This document shows positions 9,101 through 18,686 of a DNA stretch of 64,000 nt, piece by piece; the stretch's first letter is position 1, and each line of letters opens with the position of its first letter. Below the pieces are notes generated by a model. That model was not told the origin of the DNA. It saw only the letters and a program-made list of their open reading frames with translations, and made no database searches. Where the stretch lies: the NCBI GenBank assembly GCA_023957375.1, contig JAMLHB010000002.1:682001-746000 (forward strand), written 5' to 3'. Both the position numbers and the translations under genes were made by a program. The DNA is from Flavobacteriales bacterium. Lineage in GTDB: Bacteria; Bacteroidota; Bacteroidia; Flavobacteriales_F; PHOS-HE28.

Positions 9101-12100
9101 TGGTGCAGCGATGATCGTGACCGTGACAATTGAGGTAGCGCTCGCGCACGGCGGTGTGGCGGTGAGCGTATACGTGTACGTGCCTGCCGTGTTTACCGTG
9201 GGATCGAACATGCCGTTCACCAGGCCGCCGCTCCACGTGCCGCCCACATCCGGCGTGCCGCCTAAGCTGCTGAAGAGATCGACCGCTGCTCCGTCGCTGC
9301 ACACGGTCACGTTGCCATCGGTGCCCGCATCGGGGCTGCCCGTCTCGGTCACCGTGATGGTCGCACTGGCGCTGCCGCACGGCGCTGTGCCGTTCATCGT
9401 GTACACGTAGCCACCTGGGTTCATCGTCGCGGGATCGTACATCCCGCCGGTGATCGCGCTCGGGCCGCTCCACGTGCCGCCAACATCGGGCGTGCCGCCC
9501 AGCATGGCGAACAGACTCGTTGCCGCGCCCTGGTCGCAGACGGTCAAATTGTTGTCCGTGCCCGCGTTCGGCGCTGGCGTAATTGCAACGGTGACGTTGA
9601 CAGAGGTGCTCACGCAGGGCGCCGTGGCGGTGAGCGTGTAGGTGTACGTGCCTGCCGTGTTTACCGTGGGATCGAACATGCCGTTCACCATGCCGCCGCT
9701 CCACGTGCCGCCCACATCCGGCGTGCCGCCTAAGCTGCTGAAGAGATCGACCGCTGCTCCGTCGCTGCACACGGTCACGTTGCCATCGGTGCCCGCATCG
9801 GGGCTGCCCGTCTCGGTCACCGTGATGGTCGCACTGGCGCTGCCGCACGGCGCTGCGCCGTTCACCGTGTACACGTATGCGCCGGGGTTCATCGTCGCAG
9901 GGTCATACATCCCGCCGGTGATCGCGCTCGGGCCGCTCCACGTGCCGCCAACATCGGGCGTGCCGCCCAGCATGGCGAACAGACTCGTTGCCGCGCCCTG
10001 GTCGCAGAGCGTCAAATTGTTGTCCGTGCCCGCGTTCGGCGCTGGCGTAATTGCAACGGTGACGTTGACAGAGGTGCTCACGCAGGGCGCCGTGGCGGTG
10101 AGCGTGTAGGTGTACGTGCCTGCCGTGTTCACCGCGGGATCGAACATGCCGCCGGTGATGACGCTCGGTCCGCTCCACGTGCCGCCCGCATCCGGCGTGC
10201 CACCAAGGCTGGTGAAGAGATCAATAGCAGTTCCATCGCTGCACACGGTCACGTTGCCGTCCGTGCCCGCATCGGGGCTGCCCGTCTCGGTCACCGTGAT
10301 GGTCGCACTGGCGCTGCCGCACGGCGCTGTGCCGTTCACCGTGTATACGTAGCCACCTGGGTTCATCGTTGCTGGATCGTACATCCCGCCAGTAATCGGG
10401 CTGGGGCCGCTCCACGTGCCGCCAACATCGGGCGTGCCGCCCAGCGTGGCGAACAGGCTCGTTGCCGCGCCCTGGTCGCAGACCGTCAAATTGTTGTCCG
10501 TGCCCACGTTCGGTGCAGTGGTGATGGTGACCGTGACGTCCGCGCTCGCACTCAGGCATGGCGGTGTGGCGTTGAGCGTGTAGGTGTACGTGCCAGCCGT
10601 GTTCACCGCGGGATCGAACATGCCGTTCACCAGGCCGCCGCTCCACGTGCCGCCCGCATCCGGCGTGCCGCCAAGGCTGGTGAAGAGATCGATAGCAGTT
10701 CCATCGCTGCACACGGTAACTGATCCGTCCGTGCCCGCATCGGGGCTGCCGGTCTCGGTCACCATGATGGTTGCACTTGTTGAGCCGCAGGGCGCTGCGC
10801 CGTTCACCGTGTACACGTACGCGCCGGGGTCCATCGTTGCGGGATCGTACATCCCGCCAGTGATCGGGCTGGGGCCGCTCCACGTGCCGCCAACATCGGG
10901 CGTGCCGCCCAGCGTGGCGAACAGGCTCGTTGCCGCGCCCTGGTCGCAGACCGTCAAATTGTTGTCCGTGCCCACGTTCGGTGCAGTGGTGATGGTGACC
11001 GTGACGTCCGCGCTCGCACTCAGGCATGGCGGTGTGGCGTTGAGCGTGTAGGTGTACGTGCCAGCCGTGTTCACCGCGGGATCGAACATGCCGTTCACCA
11101 GGCCGCCGCTCCACGTGCCGCCCGCATCCGGCGTGCCGCCAAGGCTGGTGAAGAGATCGATAGCAGTTCCATCGCTGCACACGGTAACTGATCCGTCCGT
11201 GCCCGCATCGGGGCTGCCGGTCTCGGTCACCATGATGGTTGCACTTGTTGAGCCGCAGGGCGCTGCGCCGTTCACCGTGTACACGTACGCGCCGGGGTCC
11301 ATCGTTGCGGGATCGTACATCCCGCCAGTGATCGCGCTCGGTCCGCTCCATGTGCCGCCTGCATCGGGCGTGCCGCCCAAGGCCGCGAAGAGGCTCGTTG
11401 CCGCGCCCTGGTCGCACACCGTCAGGTTGTTGTCCGCACCGGCGTTGGGTGCAGCGATGATCGTCACTGTCACGTCGGCCGAGGCGCTCGCGCACGGCGG
11501 TGTAGCTGTCAACGTGTAGGTATAGGTACCTGCGGTGTTGATGGCCGGATCAAACATGCCACCCACCAGCCCGCCGCTCCACGTGCCGCCCGCATCCGGC
11601 GTGCCGCCTAAGCTGGTGAAGAGGTCGATAGCAGTTCCATCGCTGCACACGGTCACGTTGCCGTCCGTGCCTGCATCCGGGCTGCCCGTCTCCGTTACCG
11701 TTACCGTGGCGCTCGCACTGCCGCACGGCGCGGAGCCGTTCACCGTGTACACGTACGCGCCTGGGTCCATCGTCGCAGGATCGTACACCCCGCCGGTGAC
11801 AACGCTCGGACCGCTCCACGTGCCCACCGCGTCAGGCGTGCCGCCAAGCGATGCAAAGAGGCTCGAAGCAGCGCCGCTCTCGCACACGTTCAACGCGCCA
11901 TCAATGCCCGCATCAGGAGATGCTTGTTCAGTTACCGTCACTGTGGCGGTGACGTTCGCGCAGGGCGCGATGCCTGCAACCGTATAGGTGTACACGCCGG
12001 GGTCCATCGTCGCGGGGTCGTATTGCCCGCCGACAACTGCACTTGGGCCGTTCCACGTGCCGCCAACATTAGGAGTGCCGCCAAGTGCGGTGATCAACCC

Positions 12101-15100
12101 TGATGCCGCACCGCTCTCGCACACGTTCAGCACTCCATCAACGCCCGCATCCGGAGCCGCTTGCTCCGTGACGGTAACGGTGGCCGTGGCATTCCCGCAG
12201 GGCGCCACGCCGGTGACTGTGTACACGTACGCACCAGGAAGCATCGTGGCCGGGTCGTACATCCCGCCGACAACCGGGCTTGGGCCGTTCCATGCGCCGC
12301 CTGCTTCCGGCATACCGCCGAGCGAAGCAATCAAGCCCACCGCAGCACCGCTCTCACACACGTTCAACGCTCCATCGATGCCCGCGTCCGGGGCGGCCTG
12401 CTCCGAGACGGTTACTGTTGCCGTTGCGTTCCCGCAGGGTGCCACGCCGGTCACCGTGTACACGTACGCGCCCGGGTTCATCGTGGCCGGGTCGTACATC
12501 CCGCCGACAACCGGGCTTGGGCCGTTCCATGCGCCACCCGCATCCGGTGCGCCACCCAGCGAAGTGATCAAGCCCACCGCCGCACCACTCCCGCAAACGT
12601 TCAGTGCTCCGTCAATACCGGCGTCCTGGGCGGCCTGTTCAGTCACCGTCACCGTGGCTGTCGCGTTCCCGCAGGGTGCCACGCCGGTAACCGTGTACAC
12701 GTAAGCACCAGGAAGCATCGTCGCCGGGTCGTAAATCCCGCCAACTACAGCGCTGGGGCCGCTCCATGCACCGCCGGCATCAGGCGTGCCGCCGAGCGAA
12801 GTGATCAAGCCCACCGCCGCGCCGCTCTCACACACGTCCAGCGCTCCGTCAACACCCGCATCCGGTGATGCTTGCTCGGTTACCGTCACTGTGGCCGTGG
12901 CGTTCCCGCAGGGGGCCACACCGGTCACCGTGTACACGTACGCGCCCGGGGTCATCGTGGCCGGATCGTACATCCCGCCGACAACCGGGCTTGGGCCGTT
13001 CCATGCGCCGCCTGCATCCGGTGCGCCACCCAGCGAAGTGATCAGGCCCACTGCCGCACCACTCCCGCAAACGTTCAGTGCTCCGTCAATACCGGCGTCC
13101 TGGGCGGCCTGTTCAGTCACCGTCACCGTGGCTGTCGCGTTCCCGCAGGGTGCCACACCGGTCACCGTGTACACGTAGGCACCAGGAAGCATCGTCGCCG
13201 GGTCGTACATCCCGCCGACCACAGCGCTCGGGCCGTTCCATGCGCCGCCTGCTTCCGGCGTACCGCCGAGCGAAGCAATCAAGCCCACCGCAGCACCGCT
13301 CTCACACACGTTCAACGCTCCATCAATGCCCGCATCAGGAGATGCTTGTTCCGTTACCGTCACTGTGGCGGTGACGTTCGCGCAGGGCGCGGTGCCTGCA
13401 ACCGTATAGGTGTACACGCCGGGGTCCATCGTCGCGGGGTCGTATTGCCCGCCGACAACTGCACTTGGGCCGTTCCACGTGCCGCCAACATCAGGAGTGC
13501 CGCCAAGTGCGGTGATCAACCCTGATGCCGCACCGCTCTCGCACACGTTCAGTGCTCCGTCAATACCGGCGTCCGGGGCGGCTTGTTCGGTTACCGTCAC
13601 TGTGGCCGTGGCGTTCCCGCAGGGTGCCACACCGGTCACCGTGTACACGTACGCGCCCGGGTTCATCGTGGCCGGATCGTACATCCCGCCGACAACCGGA
13701 CTTGGACCGTTCCATGCGCCGCCCGTATCCGGTGCGCCACCCAGCGAAGTGATCAAGCCCACTGCTGCATCACTCCCGCATACGTTCAGTGCTCCGTCAA
13801 TACCGGCGTCCGGGGCGGCTTGTTCAGTCACCGTCACCGTGGCTGTCGCGTTCCCGCAGGGGGCCACGCCGGTAACCGTGTACACGTATGCACCAGGAAG
13901 CATCGTGGCCGGATCGTACATCCCGCCGACAACCGGGCTTGGGCCGTTCCATGCGCCACCCGCATCCGGTGCGCCACCCAGCGAAGTGATCAAGCCCACC
14001 GCCGCACCACTCCCGCAAACGTTCAGTGCTCCGTCAATACCGGCGTCCGGGGCGGCTTGTTCGGTCACCGTCACCGTGGCTGTCGCGTTCCCGCAGGGAG
14101 CCACGCCGGTAACCGTGTACACGTATGCACCAGGAAGCATCGTGGCCGGGTCGTACATCCCGCCAACTACAGCGCTGGGGCCGCTCCAAGTCCCGCCTGC
14201 GTCAGGCGTGCCGCCGAGCGAAGCAATCAAGCCCACTGCAGCACCGCTCTCACACACGTCCAGCGCTCCATCGATGCCCGCGTCCGGGGCGGCTTGCTCG
14301 GTCACCGTCACCGTGACCGTCGCGTTCCCGCAGGGCGCCACGCCAGTGACCGTGTACACGTACGCACCCGGGGTCATCGTGGCCGGATCGTACATCCCGC
14401 CGACAACCGGGCTTGGGCCGTTCCATGCGCCGCCCGCATCCGGTGCGCCACCCAGCGAAGTGATCAAGCCCACTGCCGCATCACTCCCGCATACGTTCAG
14501 TGCTCCGTCAATACCGGCGTCCGGGGCGGCTTGTTCGGTCACCGTCACCGTGGCTGTCGCGTTCCCGCAGGGGGCCACGCCGGTAACCGTGTACACGTAC
14601 GCACCCGGAAGCATCGTCGCCGGATCGTACATCCCGCCGACAACCGGGCTTGGGCCGCTCCATGTTCCGCCAGCATCGGGAGTGCCGCCAAGTGCCACGA
14701 TCAACCCGGATGCCACACCGCTCTCGCATACGTTCAATGCACCGTCAACGCCCGCATCAGGCGATGCTTGTTCGGTTACCGTCACTGTGGCCGTGGCGTT
14801 CCCGCAGGGTGCCACACCGGTCACCGTGTACACGTACGCGCCCGGGTTCATCGTGGCCGGATCGTACATCCCGCCGACAACCGGACTTGGACCGTTCCAT
14901 GCGCCGCCCGTATCCGGTGCGCCACCCAGCGAAGTGATCAAGCCCACTGCTGCATCACTCCCGCATACGTTCAGTGCTCCGTCAATACCGGCGTCCGGGG
15001 CGGCTTGTTCAGTCACCGTCACCGTGGCTGTCGCGTTCCCGCAGGGGGCCACGCCGGTAACCGTGTACACGTATGCACCAGGAAGCATCGTGGCCGGATC

Positions 15101-18100
15101 GTACATCCCGCCGACAACCGGGCTTGGGCCGTTCCATGTTCCGCCAGCATCGGGAGTGCCGCCTAGTGCCACGATCAACCCGGATGCCACACCGCTCTCG
15201 CATACGTTCAATGCACCGTCAACGCCAGCATCAGGCGATGCTTGTTCGGTTACCGTCACCGTGGCCGTGGCGTTCGCACAAGGGGCCGTGCCCGTCACCG
15301 TGTACACATACGCACCGGGTAGCATTGTAGCCGGGTCATACTGGCCTCCAACAACCGCGCTCGGACCAGTCCACGTACCGCCCGCATCGGGCGCGCCGCC
15401 CAGCGCAGCGAAAAGGCCGGTGGCCGCGTCGCTCTCGCATACGTTCAGCGCACCGTCAACACCGGCATCAGGCGATGCCTGTTCAGTCACCGTCACCGTG
15501 GCTGTCGCGTTCCCGCAGGGGGCCACGCCGGTAACCGTGTACACGTATGCACCAGGAAGCATCGTGGCCGGATCGTACATCCCGCCGACAACCGGGCTTG
15601 GGCCGTTCCATGTTCCGCCAGCATCCGGCGTGCCGCCCAGCGAAGTGGTCAAACCCACCGCAGCACCGCTCTCACACACGTTCAACGCTCCGTCAACACC
15701 CGCATCCGGGGCGGCTTGCTCGGTCACCGTCACCGTGGCCGTCGCGTTCCCGCAGGGTGCCACACCGGTCACCGTGTACACGTAGGCGCCCGGGGTCATC
15801 GTGGCCGGATCGTACATCCCGCCAGCCACCGGACTGGGGCCGCTCCAGGTGCCGCCCGCATCAGGCGTGCCGCCCAAGGCCGTTAAGAGGCTGCCGGCCG
15901 CACCATTGGCGCACAGGTTCAACGCGCCGTTCGTGCCTGCGTTCGCCGGGGCTTGCTCCGTCACCGTTACCGTGGCCGTCGCGTTCCCGCAGGGGGCCGT
16001 GCCGGTCACCGTGTACACGTATGCACCGGGGTTCATCGTGGCCGGGTTGTACATCCCGCCCGCCACTGGGCTGGGACCGCTCCATGTGCCACCTGCTGCG
16101 GGAGTGCCGCCCAAGGCCGCAAAGAGGCTACTGGCCGCGCCGTTGGTGCAGAAAGCCAACGTGCTGTTCGTGCCTGCGTTCGCCGGGGCTTGTTCCGTTA
16201 CCGTTACCGTAGCCGTCGCGTTCCCGCAGGGAGCCACGCCGATCACCGTGTACACGTAGGCGCCCGGGGTCATCGTGGCCGGATCGTACATCCCGCCTGC
16301 CACCGGACTGGGGCCGCTCCACGCACCTCCTGCTTGGGGTATGCCGCCCAAGGCCGTGAAGAGGCTGCCGGCCGCACCATTGGCGCACAGGTTCAACGCG
16401 CCGTTCGTGCCTGCGTTCGCCGGGGCTTGCTCCGTCACCGTTACCGTGGCCGTCGCGTTCCCGCAGGGGGCCGTGCCGTTCACCGTGTACACGTATGCAC
16501 CGGGGGTCATCGTGGCCGGGTTGTACATCCCGCCCGCCACTGGGCTGGGACCGCTCCATGTGCCACCTGCTGCGGGAGTGCCGCCCAAGGCCGCAAAGAG
16601 GCTACTGGCCGCGCCGTTGGTGCAGAAAGCCAAAGTGCTGTTCGTGCCAGCGTTCGCCGGGGCTTGTTCGGTTACCGTTACCGTGGCTGTAGCGGAGGGG
16701 CATCCTCCCACGCCAAGGACGGTGTATAAAAAAACGTCCGGCGCCTGGGTGGCAGGATTGTAATTCGGGCCGACCGGCACCCCTGTCGCCTGTATCGTCC
16801 ATGTACCGCCCGCATCCGGGGTCCCTCCCAATCCATTGGTCAACGGCACCGGAGCAGCACTGCCGCAGACCGTCAATGCACCGCTTGTTCCGGCATCCGG
16901 ATTGCTATTGGTAATGGCCACGGTCACTGTGGAACTGGCATTGGAGCAGGCATTCCCCACCGTGTAGGTGTACACGCCGGGTGGGTCCGTGGCCGGGTCG
17001 AACTGCGGTCCGTGGAAACTTTGGTCGGGAGCTACCCAAAAGCCGGTGGTGTTAGGCGTTCCGCCGAGCTGGTCGATCAAGTTGAACGGGGAAGCGGTAG
17101 GGCAGACTTGGACGCTGGTGTTCGTGCCCGCATCGGGCAGGTTTGTGAGCGGGATCACGGAGGTGATGGTCACGCCGACCGTGGAGGTGTTCATGATGGG
17201 ACAGGCTCCGTCGTTGACCTGCATCAACAGGTTCACCGGGCTGTTGCCTACATCGCCAGTCCAGCAAACCGTGACGGTCATCGGGTTGGTTCCGGTGGTA
17301 GTAACCGTGGACCCGGGCATCAAGGTGGCAGCCTGTGAGGTAATGTTCAGGACATCCCCGGCATCGGCATCGTTGAAGGTCAGGTTGAAGCAAAAAGGGA
17401 ACCCGTCGCACACCTCAATGGTATTGATGCCGATGTAGAGCACTCCGTCCGTGGGCCCGCTAAGCACGGCCGGGCCCTGCACGTTGGGCGGCGATCCGGA
17501 ACAGGGCATGGCGATGAGCATGATGTCCCGCATCACCGACCCGATAAGCACACCATTGGCATCGTATTGCTCCACCAGGATGACGAACCCGTATTTCCCC
17601 GTGTTGGTGGGGGTGAAGGACAACTGCCCCGAATAAGGATCCAACACCGTGCCTGGCACCGGCATCGTGCCGCTAAATCCGGCAGCATAGGTGATCGGCG
17701 CGGAGGACGTCCCAAAGCCACGTGCGCCGATCAGCGTATAGACCAAGCTTTGCCCGCTGGCAGCGGTTACTCCGAAATTGAAGTTGAATTCTTCGCCTAC
17801 GCAGATGTAAGGCGCACTGTTCTGGGAGAATTGCGGGGAGTTTGTGCAGGGGGCCAGATCATTCCTGAGGATGGCTTCCAGGTACGTGCCCGGCGCACCG
17901 ACCAGATTGAGCGTCAAGGCGCGGCAGCAGGTCACCCAGTTGATGTTCCAGCCGCCGGCGCAAGGAGGCAGGTTCACGGTAGTTTGGTACGTGTACAAGT
18001 AAACCCCCTGGATCGCGCCCCCATTGCACGTGCTATTAGGCAATTGGCTTGGGCAGATCTGGCTGACTTCCACCGGCGCGGGTGGCTGGATGGTGACGGT

Positions 18101-18334
18101 TTGATTGCCACAGGCACTGTTGAAATTGAGTACCTGCGGGGCTGCTGCACCGGCAGTTCCGCAATCAACGAAGAGGTCGAGGCTGACCAGGTAATTGTTG
18201 CCGCCCAGGCAGGTGTAGGTGATGTCTCCGCCCAAGATGTGGGCTGCTTGTGCCTGAACGCCCAGCAACAGCATGAGCACGGCAAGGGCAACCTTCCTGC
18301 ACCAAGGCATGCTGGTGTCGGGACGGGTGGGCAT
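6179..18334 (-). CDS. Giant repeat protein with gliding-type T9SS C-terminal domain
   Basis: About 4051 residues from the ATG at 18334. The signal peptide runs to VQAQA, followed by AHILGGDITYTCLGG, an N-terminal domain seen in large Bacteroidota surface proteins. Next come a cadherin-like stretch, about 43 tandem modules of 77-79 residues with two cysteines each (VCES and APCGN positions) and the hallmark LGGTPDAGGTW, then two PKD-like domains (CHWDFGNG, YLWDFGG). The end, SVFAPNAFSPDGDGINDTF to HVTLVR, is the gliding-motility-associated sorting domain exported by T9SS. The product is probably an adhesin or surface filament. Starts at 18310 or 18514 are possible; a promoter at 18365-18396 rules against the longest. 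All but the signal and sorting regions are repetitive. Confidence 0.9.
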   Translation of the reverse strand: MPTRPDTSMPWCRKVALAVLMLLLGVQAQAAHILGGDITYTCLGGNNYLVSLDLFVDCGTAGAAAPQVLNFNSACGNQTVTIQPPAPVEVSQICPSQLPNSTCNGGAIQGVYLYTYQTTVNLPPCAGGWNINWVTCCRALTLNLVGAPGTYLEAILRNDLAPCTNSPQFSQNSAPYICVGEEFNFNFGVTAASGQSLVYTLIGARGFGTSSAPITYAAGFSGTMPVPGTVLDPYSGQLSFTPTNTGKYGFVILVEQYDANGVLIGSVMRDIMLIAMPCSGSPPNVQGPAVLSGPTDGVLYIGINTIEVCDGFPFCFNLTFNDADAGDVLNITSQAATLMPGSTVTTTGTNPMTVTVCWTGDVGNSPVNLLMQVNDGACPIMNTSTVGVTITSVIPLTNLPDAGTNTSVQVCPTASPFNLIDQLGGTPNTTGFWVAPDQSFHGPQFDPATDPPGVYTYTVGNACSNASSTVTVAITNSNPDAGTSGALTVCGSAAPVPLTNGLGGTPDAGGTWTIQATGVPVGPNYNPATQAPDVFLYTVLGVGGCPSATATVTVTEQAPANAGTNSTLAFCTNGAASSLFAALGGTPAAGGTWSGPSPVAGGMYNPATMTPGAYVYTVNGTAPCGNATATVTVTEQAPANAGTNGALNLCANGAAGSLFTALGGIPQAGGAWSGPSPVAGGMYDPATMTPGAYVYTVIGVAPCGNATATVTVTEQAPANAGTNSTLAFCTNGAASSLFAALGGTPAAGGTWSGPSPVAGGMYNPATMNPGAYVYTVTGTAPCGNATATVTVTEQAPANAGTNGALNLCANGAAGSLLTALGGTPDAGGTWSGPSPVAGGMYDPATMTPGAYVYTVTGVAPCGNATATVTVTEQAAPDAGVDGALNVCESGAAVGLTTSLGGTPDAGGTWNGPSPVVGGMYDPATMLPGAYVYTVTGVAPCGNATATVTVTEQASPDAGVDGALNVCESDAATGLFAALGGAPDAGGTWTGPSAVVGGQYDPATMLPGAYVYTVTGTAPCANATATVTVTEQASPDAGVDGALNVCESGVASGLIVALGGTPDAGGTWNGPSPVVGGMYDPATMLPGAYVYTVTGVAPCGNATATVTVTEQAAPDAGIDGALNVCGSDAAVGLITSLGGAPDTGGAWNGPSPVVGGMYDPATMNPGAYVYTVTGVAPCGNATATVTVTEQASPDAGVDGALNVCESGVASGLIVALGGTPDAGGTWSGPSPVVGGMYDPATMLPGAYVYTVTGVAPCGNATATVTVTEQAAPDAGIDGALNVCGSDAAVGLITSLGGAPDAGGAWNGPSPVVGGMYDPATMTPGAYVYTVTGVAPCGNATVTVTVTEQAAPDAGIDGALDVCESGAAVGLIASLGGTPDAGGTWSGPSAVVGGMYDPATMLPGAYVYTVTGVAPCGNATATVTVTEQAAPDAGIDGALNVCGSGAAVGLITSLGGAPDAGGAWNGPSPVVGGMYDPATMLPGAYVYTVTGVAPCGNATATVTVTEQAAPDAGIDGALNVCGSDAAVGLITSLGGAPDTGGAWNGPSPVVGGMYDPATMNPGAYVYTVTGVAPCGNATATVTVTEQAAPDAGIDGALNVCESGAASGLITALGGTPDVGGTWNGPSAVVGGQYDPATMDPGVYTYTVAGTAPCANVTATVTVTEQASPDAGIDGALNVCESGAAVGLIASLGGTPEAGGAWNGPSAVVGGMYDPATMLPGAYVYTVTGVAPCGNATATVTVTEQAAQDAGIDGALNVCGSGAAVGLITSLGGAPDAGGAWNGPSPVVGGMYDPATMTPGAYVYTVTGVAPCGNATATVTVTEQASPDAGVDGALDVCESGAAVGLITSLGGTPDAGGAWSGPSAVVGGIYDPATMLPGAYVYTVTGVAPCGNATATVTVTEQAAQDAGIDGALNVCGSGAAVGLITSLGGAPDAGGAWNGPSPVVGGMYDPATMNPGAYVYTVTGVAPCGNATATVTVSEQAAPDAGIDGALNVCESGAAVGLIASLGGMPEAGGAWNGPSPVVGGMYDPATMLPGAYVYTVTGVAPCGNATATVTVTEQAAPDAGVDGVLNVCESGAASGLITALGGTPNVGGTWNGPSAVVGGQYDPATMDPGVYTYTVAGIAPCANVTATVTVTEQASPDAGIDGALNVCESGAASSLFASLGGTPDAVGTWSGPSVVTGGVYDPATMDPGAYVYTVNGSAPCGSASATVTVTETGSPDAGTDGNVTVCSDGTAIDLFTSLGGTPDAGGTWSGGLVGGMFDPAINTAGTYTYTLTATPPCASASADVTVTIIAAPNAGADNNLTVCDQGAATSLFAALGGTPDAGGTWSGPSAITGGMYDPATMDPGAYVYTVNGAAPCGSTSATIMVTETGSPDAGTDGSVTVCSDGTAIDLFTSLGGTPDAGGTWSGGLVNGMFDPAVNTAGTYTYTLNATPPCLSASADVTVTITTAPNVGTDNNLTVCDQGAATSLFATLGGTPDVGGTWSGPSPITGGMYDPATMDPGAYVYTVNGAAPCGSTSATIMVTETGSPDAGTDGSVTVCSDGTAIDLFTSLGGTPDAGGTWSGGLVNGMFDPAVNTAGTYTYTLNATPPCLSASADVTVTITTAPNVGTDNNLTVCDQGAATSLFATLGGTPDVGGTWSGPSPITGGMYDPATMNPGGYVYTVNGTAPCGSASATITVTETGSPDAGTDGNVTVCSDGTAIDLFTSLGGTPDAGGTWSGPSVITGGMFDPAVNTAGTYTYTLTATAPCVSTSVNVTVAITPAPNAGTDNNLTLCDQGAATSLFAMLGGTPDVGGTWSGPSAITGGMYDPATMNPGAYVYTVNGAAPCGSASATITVTETGSPDAGTDGNVTVCSDGAAVDLFSSLGGTPDVGGTWSGGMVNGMFDPTVNTAGTYTYTLTATAPCVSTSVNVTVAITPAPNAGTDNNLTVCDQGAATSLFAMLGGTPDVGGTWSGPSAITGGMYDPATMNPGGYVYTMNGTAPCGSASATITVTETGSPDAGTDGNVTVCSDGAAVDLFSSLGGTPDVGGTWSGGLVNGMFDPTVNTAGTYTYTLTATPPCASATSIVTVTIIAAPSAGTDNSLTVCDQGAATSLFATLGGTPDVGGTWSGPSPITGGMYDPATMNPGGYVYTVNGTAPCGSASGTITVNETASPDAGTDGSVTVCSDGAAIDLFSSLGGTPDAGGTWSGGLVNGMFDPTANTAGTYTYTLAATPPCASATSIVTVTIIAAPNAGADNTLTVCDQGAATSLFAALGGTPDAGGTWSGPSAVVGGIYEPATMDPGSYVYTVNGTAPCGSATATVTVSETGSPNAGADGNVTVCSGGAAVDLLNSIGGTPDAGGTWSGPSAITGSMFDPAVNTAGTYTYTVTATPPCVDGTAVVVITISPLHNAGTNAVDTLCTGDAPIDLFNLLGGSPDVGGTWTDPDGNASIGIFDPSTSDQGTYTYEVSGGACPSASATVQMTVLNGPNAGQPNAVALCNAGPTVNLTGLLSGSPQTGGVWTGPDGSTVPAVLSPDTATAGPYTYTVQGNASCPDASAVLTVSISQAVDAGQDSTLGVCSTGMPVNLFTVLAGNPNVGGTWTLAPGHVPVPGLLNPATAASGVYTYTVQGPVPCPADSASIVVTVTQAPDAGADSSAALCSSSANVNMFNLLGGAPDPGGHWTGPGGNTVAAIFDPTTSLPGTYLYHLPAVASCPQDSSNLEMTVAQAANAGTSGDTTLCASGDPFPLMDLLGGTPDPGGVWSGPAPVGSDGMFNPANTPGGTYVYTLTAPAPCPQVSAQVDVVVIPLPVATPSFTMDPGCVPVAVTFFSGYSGNAVCHWDFGNGVDSVGSGPITIIYDQPGTYNVQLSVDPGNGCAVAFNLDQQVVVAAQPAASFTVVGDIISTLRPTAAFDNTSTGAGSYLWDFGGLGSSSAVDPQFTFPYEIEEIYPVCLIAYATPTCTDTVCLDLLVPAHASVFAPNAFSPDGDGINDTFAPVSIGLDPNDYHFIIMDRWGKEVFATVDRDAAWDGKYTNGNPVPIGVYVWKLTAQDMTSQTRFEHIGHVTLVR
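6965..17136 (-). repeat. Array of about 43 tandem protein-coding modules
   Basis: The array encodes modules beginning near DAG/NAG and ending with TVTVTEQ or similar. Three zones are visible. Modules near the C-terminal end (about 6965-8230) are divergent. From about 8230 to 11530 two module types alternate (VCDQGAATSLF and VCSDGTAIDLF), giving a 468-474 bp period. From about 11770 to 16690 a single type (NVCESGAA or NVCGSDAA) recurs with a period near 237 bp and very high similarity. The pattern shows repeated unequal exchange within a coding frame. Confidence 0.9.
10399..11334 (-). repeat. Tandem 468-bp duplication inside the module array
   Basis: The 468 bp at 10399-10866 and 10867-11334 look identical over essentially their whole length, compared by eye, and flanking copies differ at many positions. 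This is the most recent expansion in the array: exactly two modules (156 codons), which keeps the frame. Confidence 0.75.
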
Positions 18335-18364
18335 GGGCAACACGATCAAATCCGCAAAAGCCAT

Positions 18365-18396
18365 CAAAACTATCACAATGCTCCGGTTCGGCACAA
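18365..18396 (-). promoter_or_regulatory. Promoter of the giant repeat gene
   Basis: On the minus strand TAGTTTTG (18365-18372) fits TAnnTTTG and lies 21 bp from a TTG (18394-18396), the Bacteroidota -33/-7 arrangement. Transcription would begin near 18358, leaving a short leader before the ATG at 18334. Confidence 0.5.
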
Positions 18397-18645
18397 CCGG
18401 TACGAATGACGCCCGGCTTGCACACCCGGTTGTCCGCGCCGCCATCATCAGCTGTTGCATCCGGCATCGGGGCCGTGCCCTGACCTTTCCACTGCACCCC
18501 ATACATGAACCCATGGGCTGCCATGAAAGGGCGGGAAACCAGAGCCGCTGCCCCCGCGACGCCCTGGGCCGTTGCGGCTTGGGTTGTGCCTTACGACCAA
18601 GTCAACGATGCACGAACCGCGCTATCGGCCATTGGCGGTGGACAT

Positions 18646-18653
18646 TACATTTG
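18646..18653 (+). promoter_or_regulatory. Candidate -7 box for the TonB-dependent receptor operon
   Basis: TACATTTG is a perfect TAnnTTTG match 34 bp before the receptor ATG. No TTG is found at the expected -33 distance, so support is partial. Confidence 0.35.
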
Positions 18654-18686
18654 ACGCCCCTTGCCGGAAATCAACCGATACCATTC

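Noticed and set aside
13410-15785. A 791-codon plus-strand frame (and similar frames at 8409-9848 minus and 13583-15166 plus) inside the giant repeat gene
   Set aside because: They are frames lying antisense to or shifted within the repeat modules. Open length comes from the periodic, stop-free GC-rich repeat; the residues form meaningless low-complexity repeats with no signal or domain.
6965-17136. Regular repeats considered as a CRISPR array
   Set aside because: The period is 234-237 bp, there are no unique spacers of constant size, and the repeats are in frame within one protein; no cas genes are nearby.
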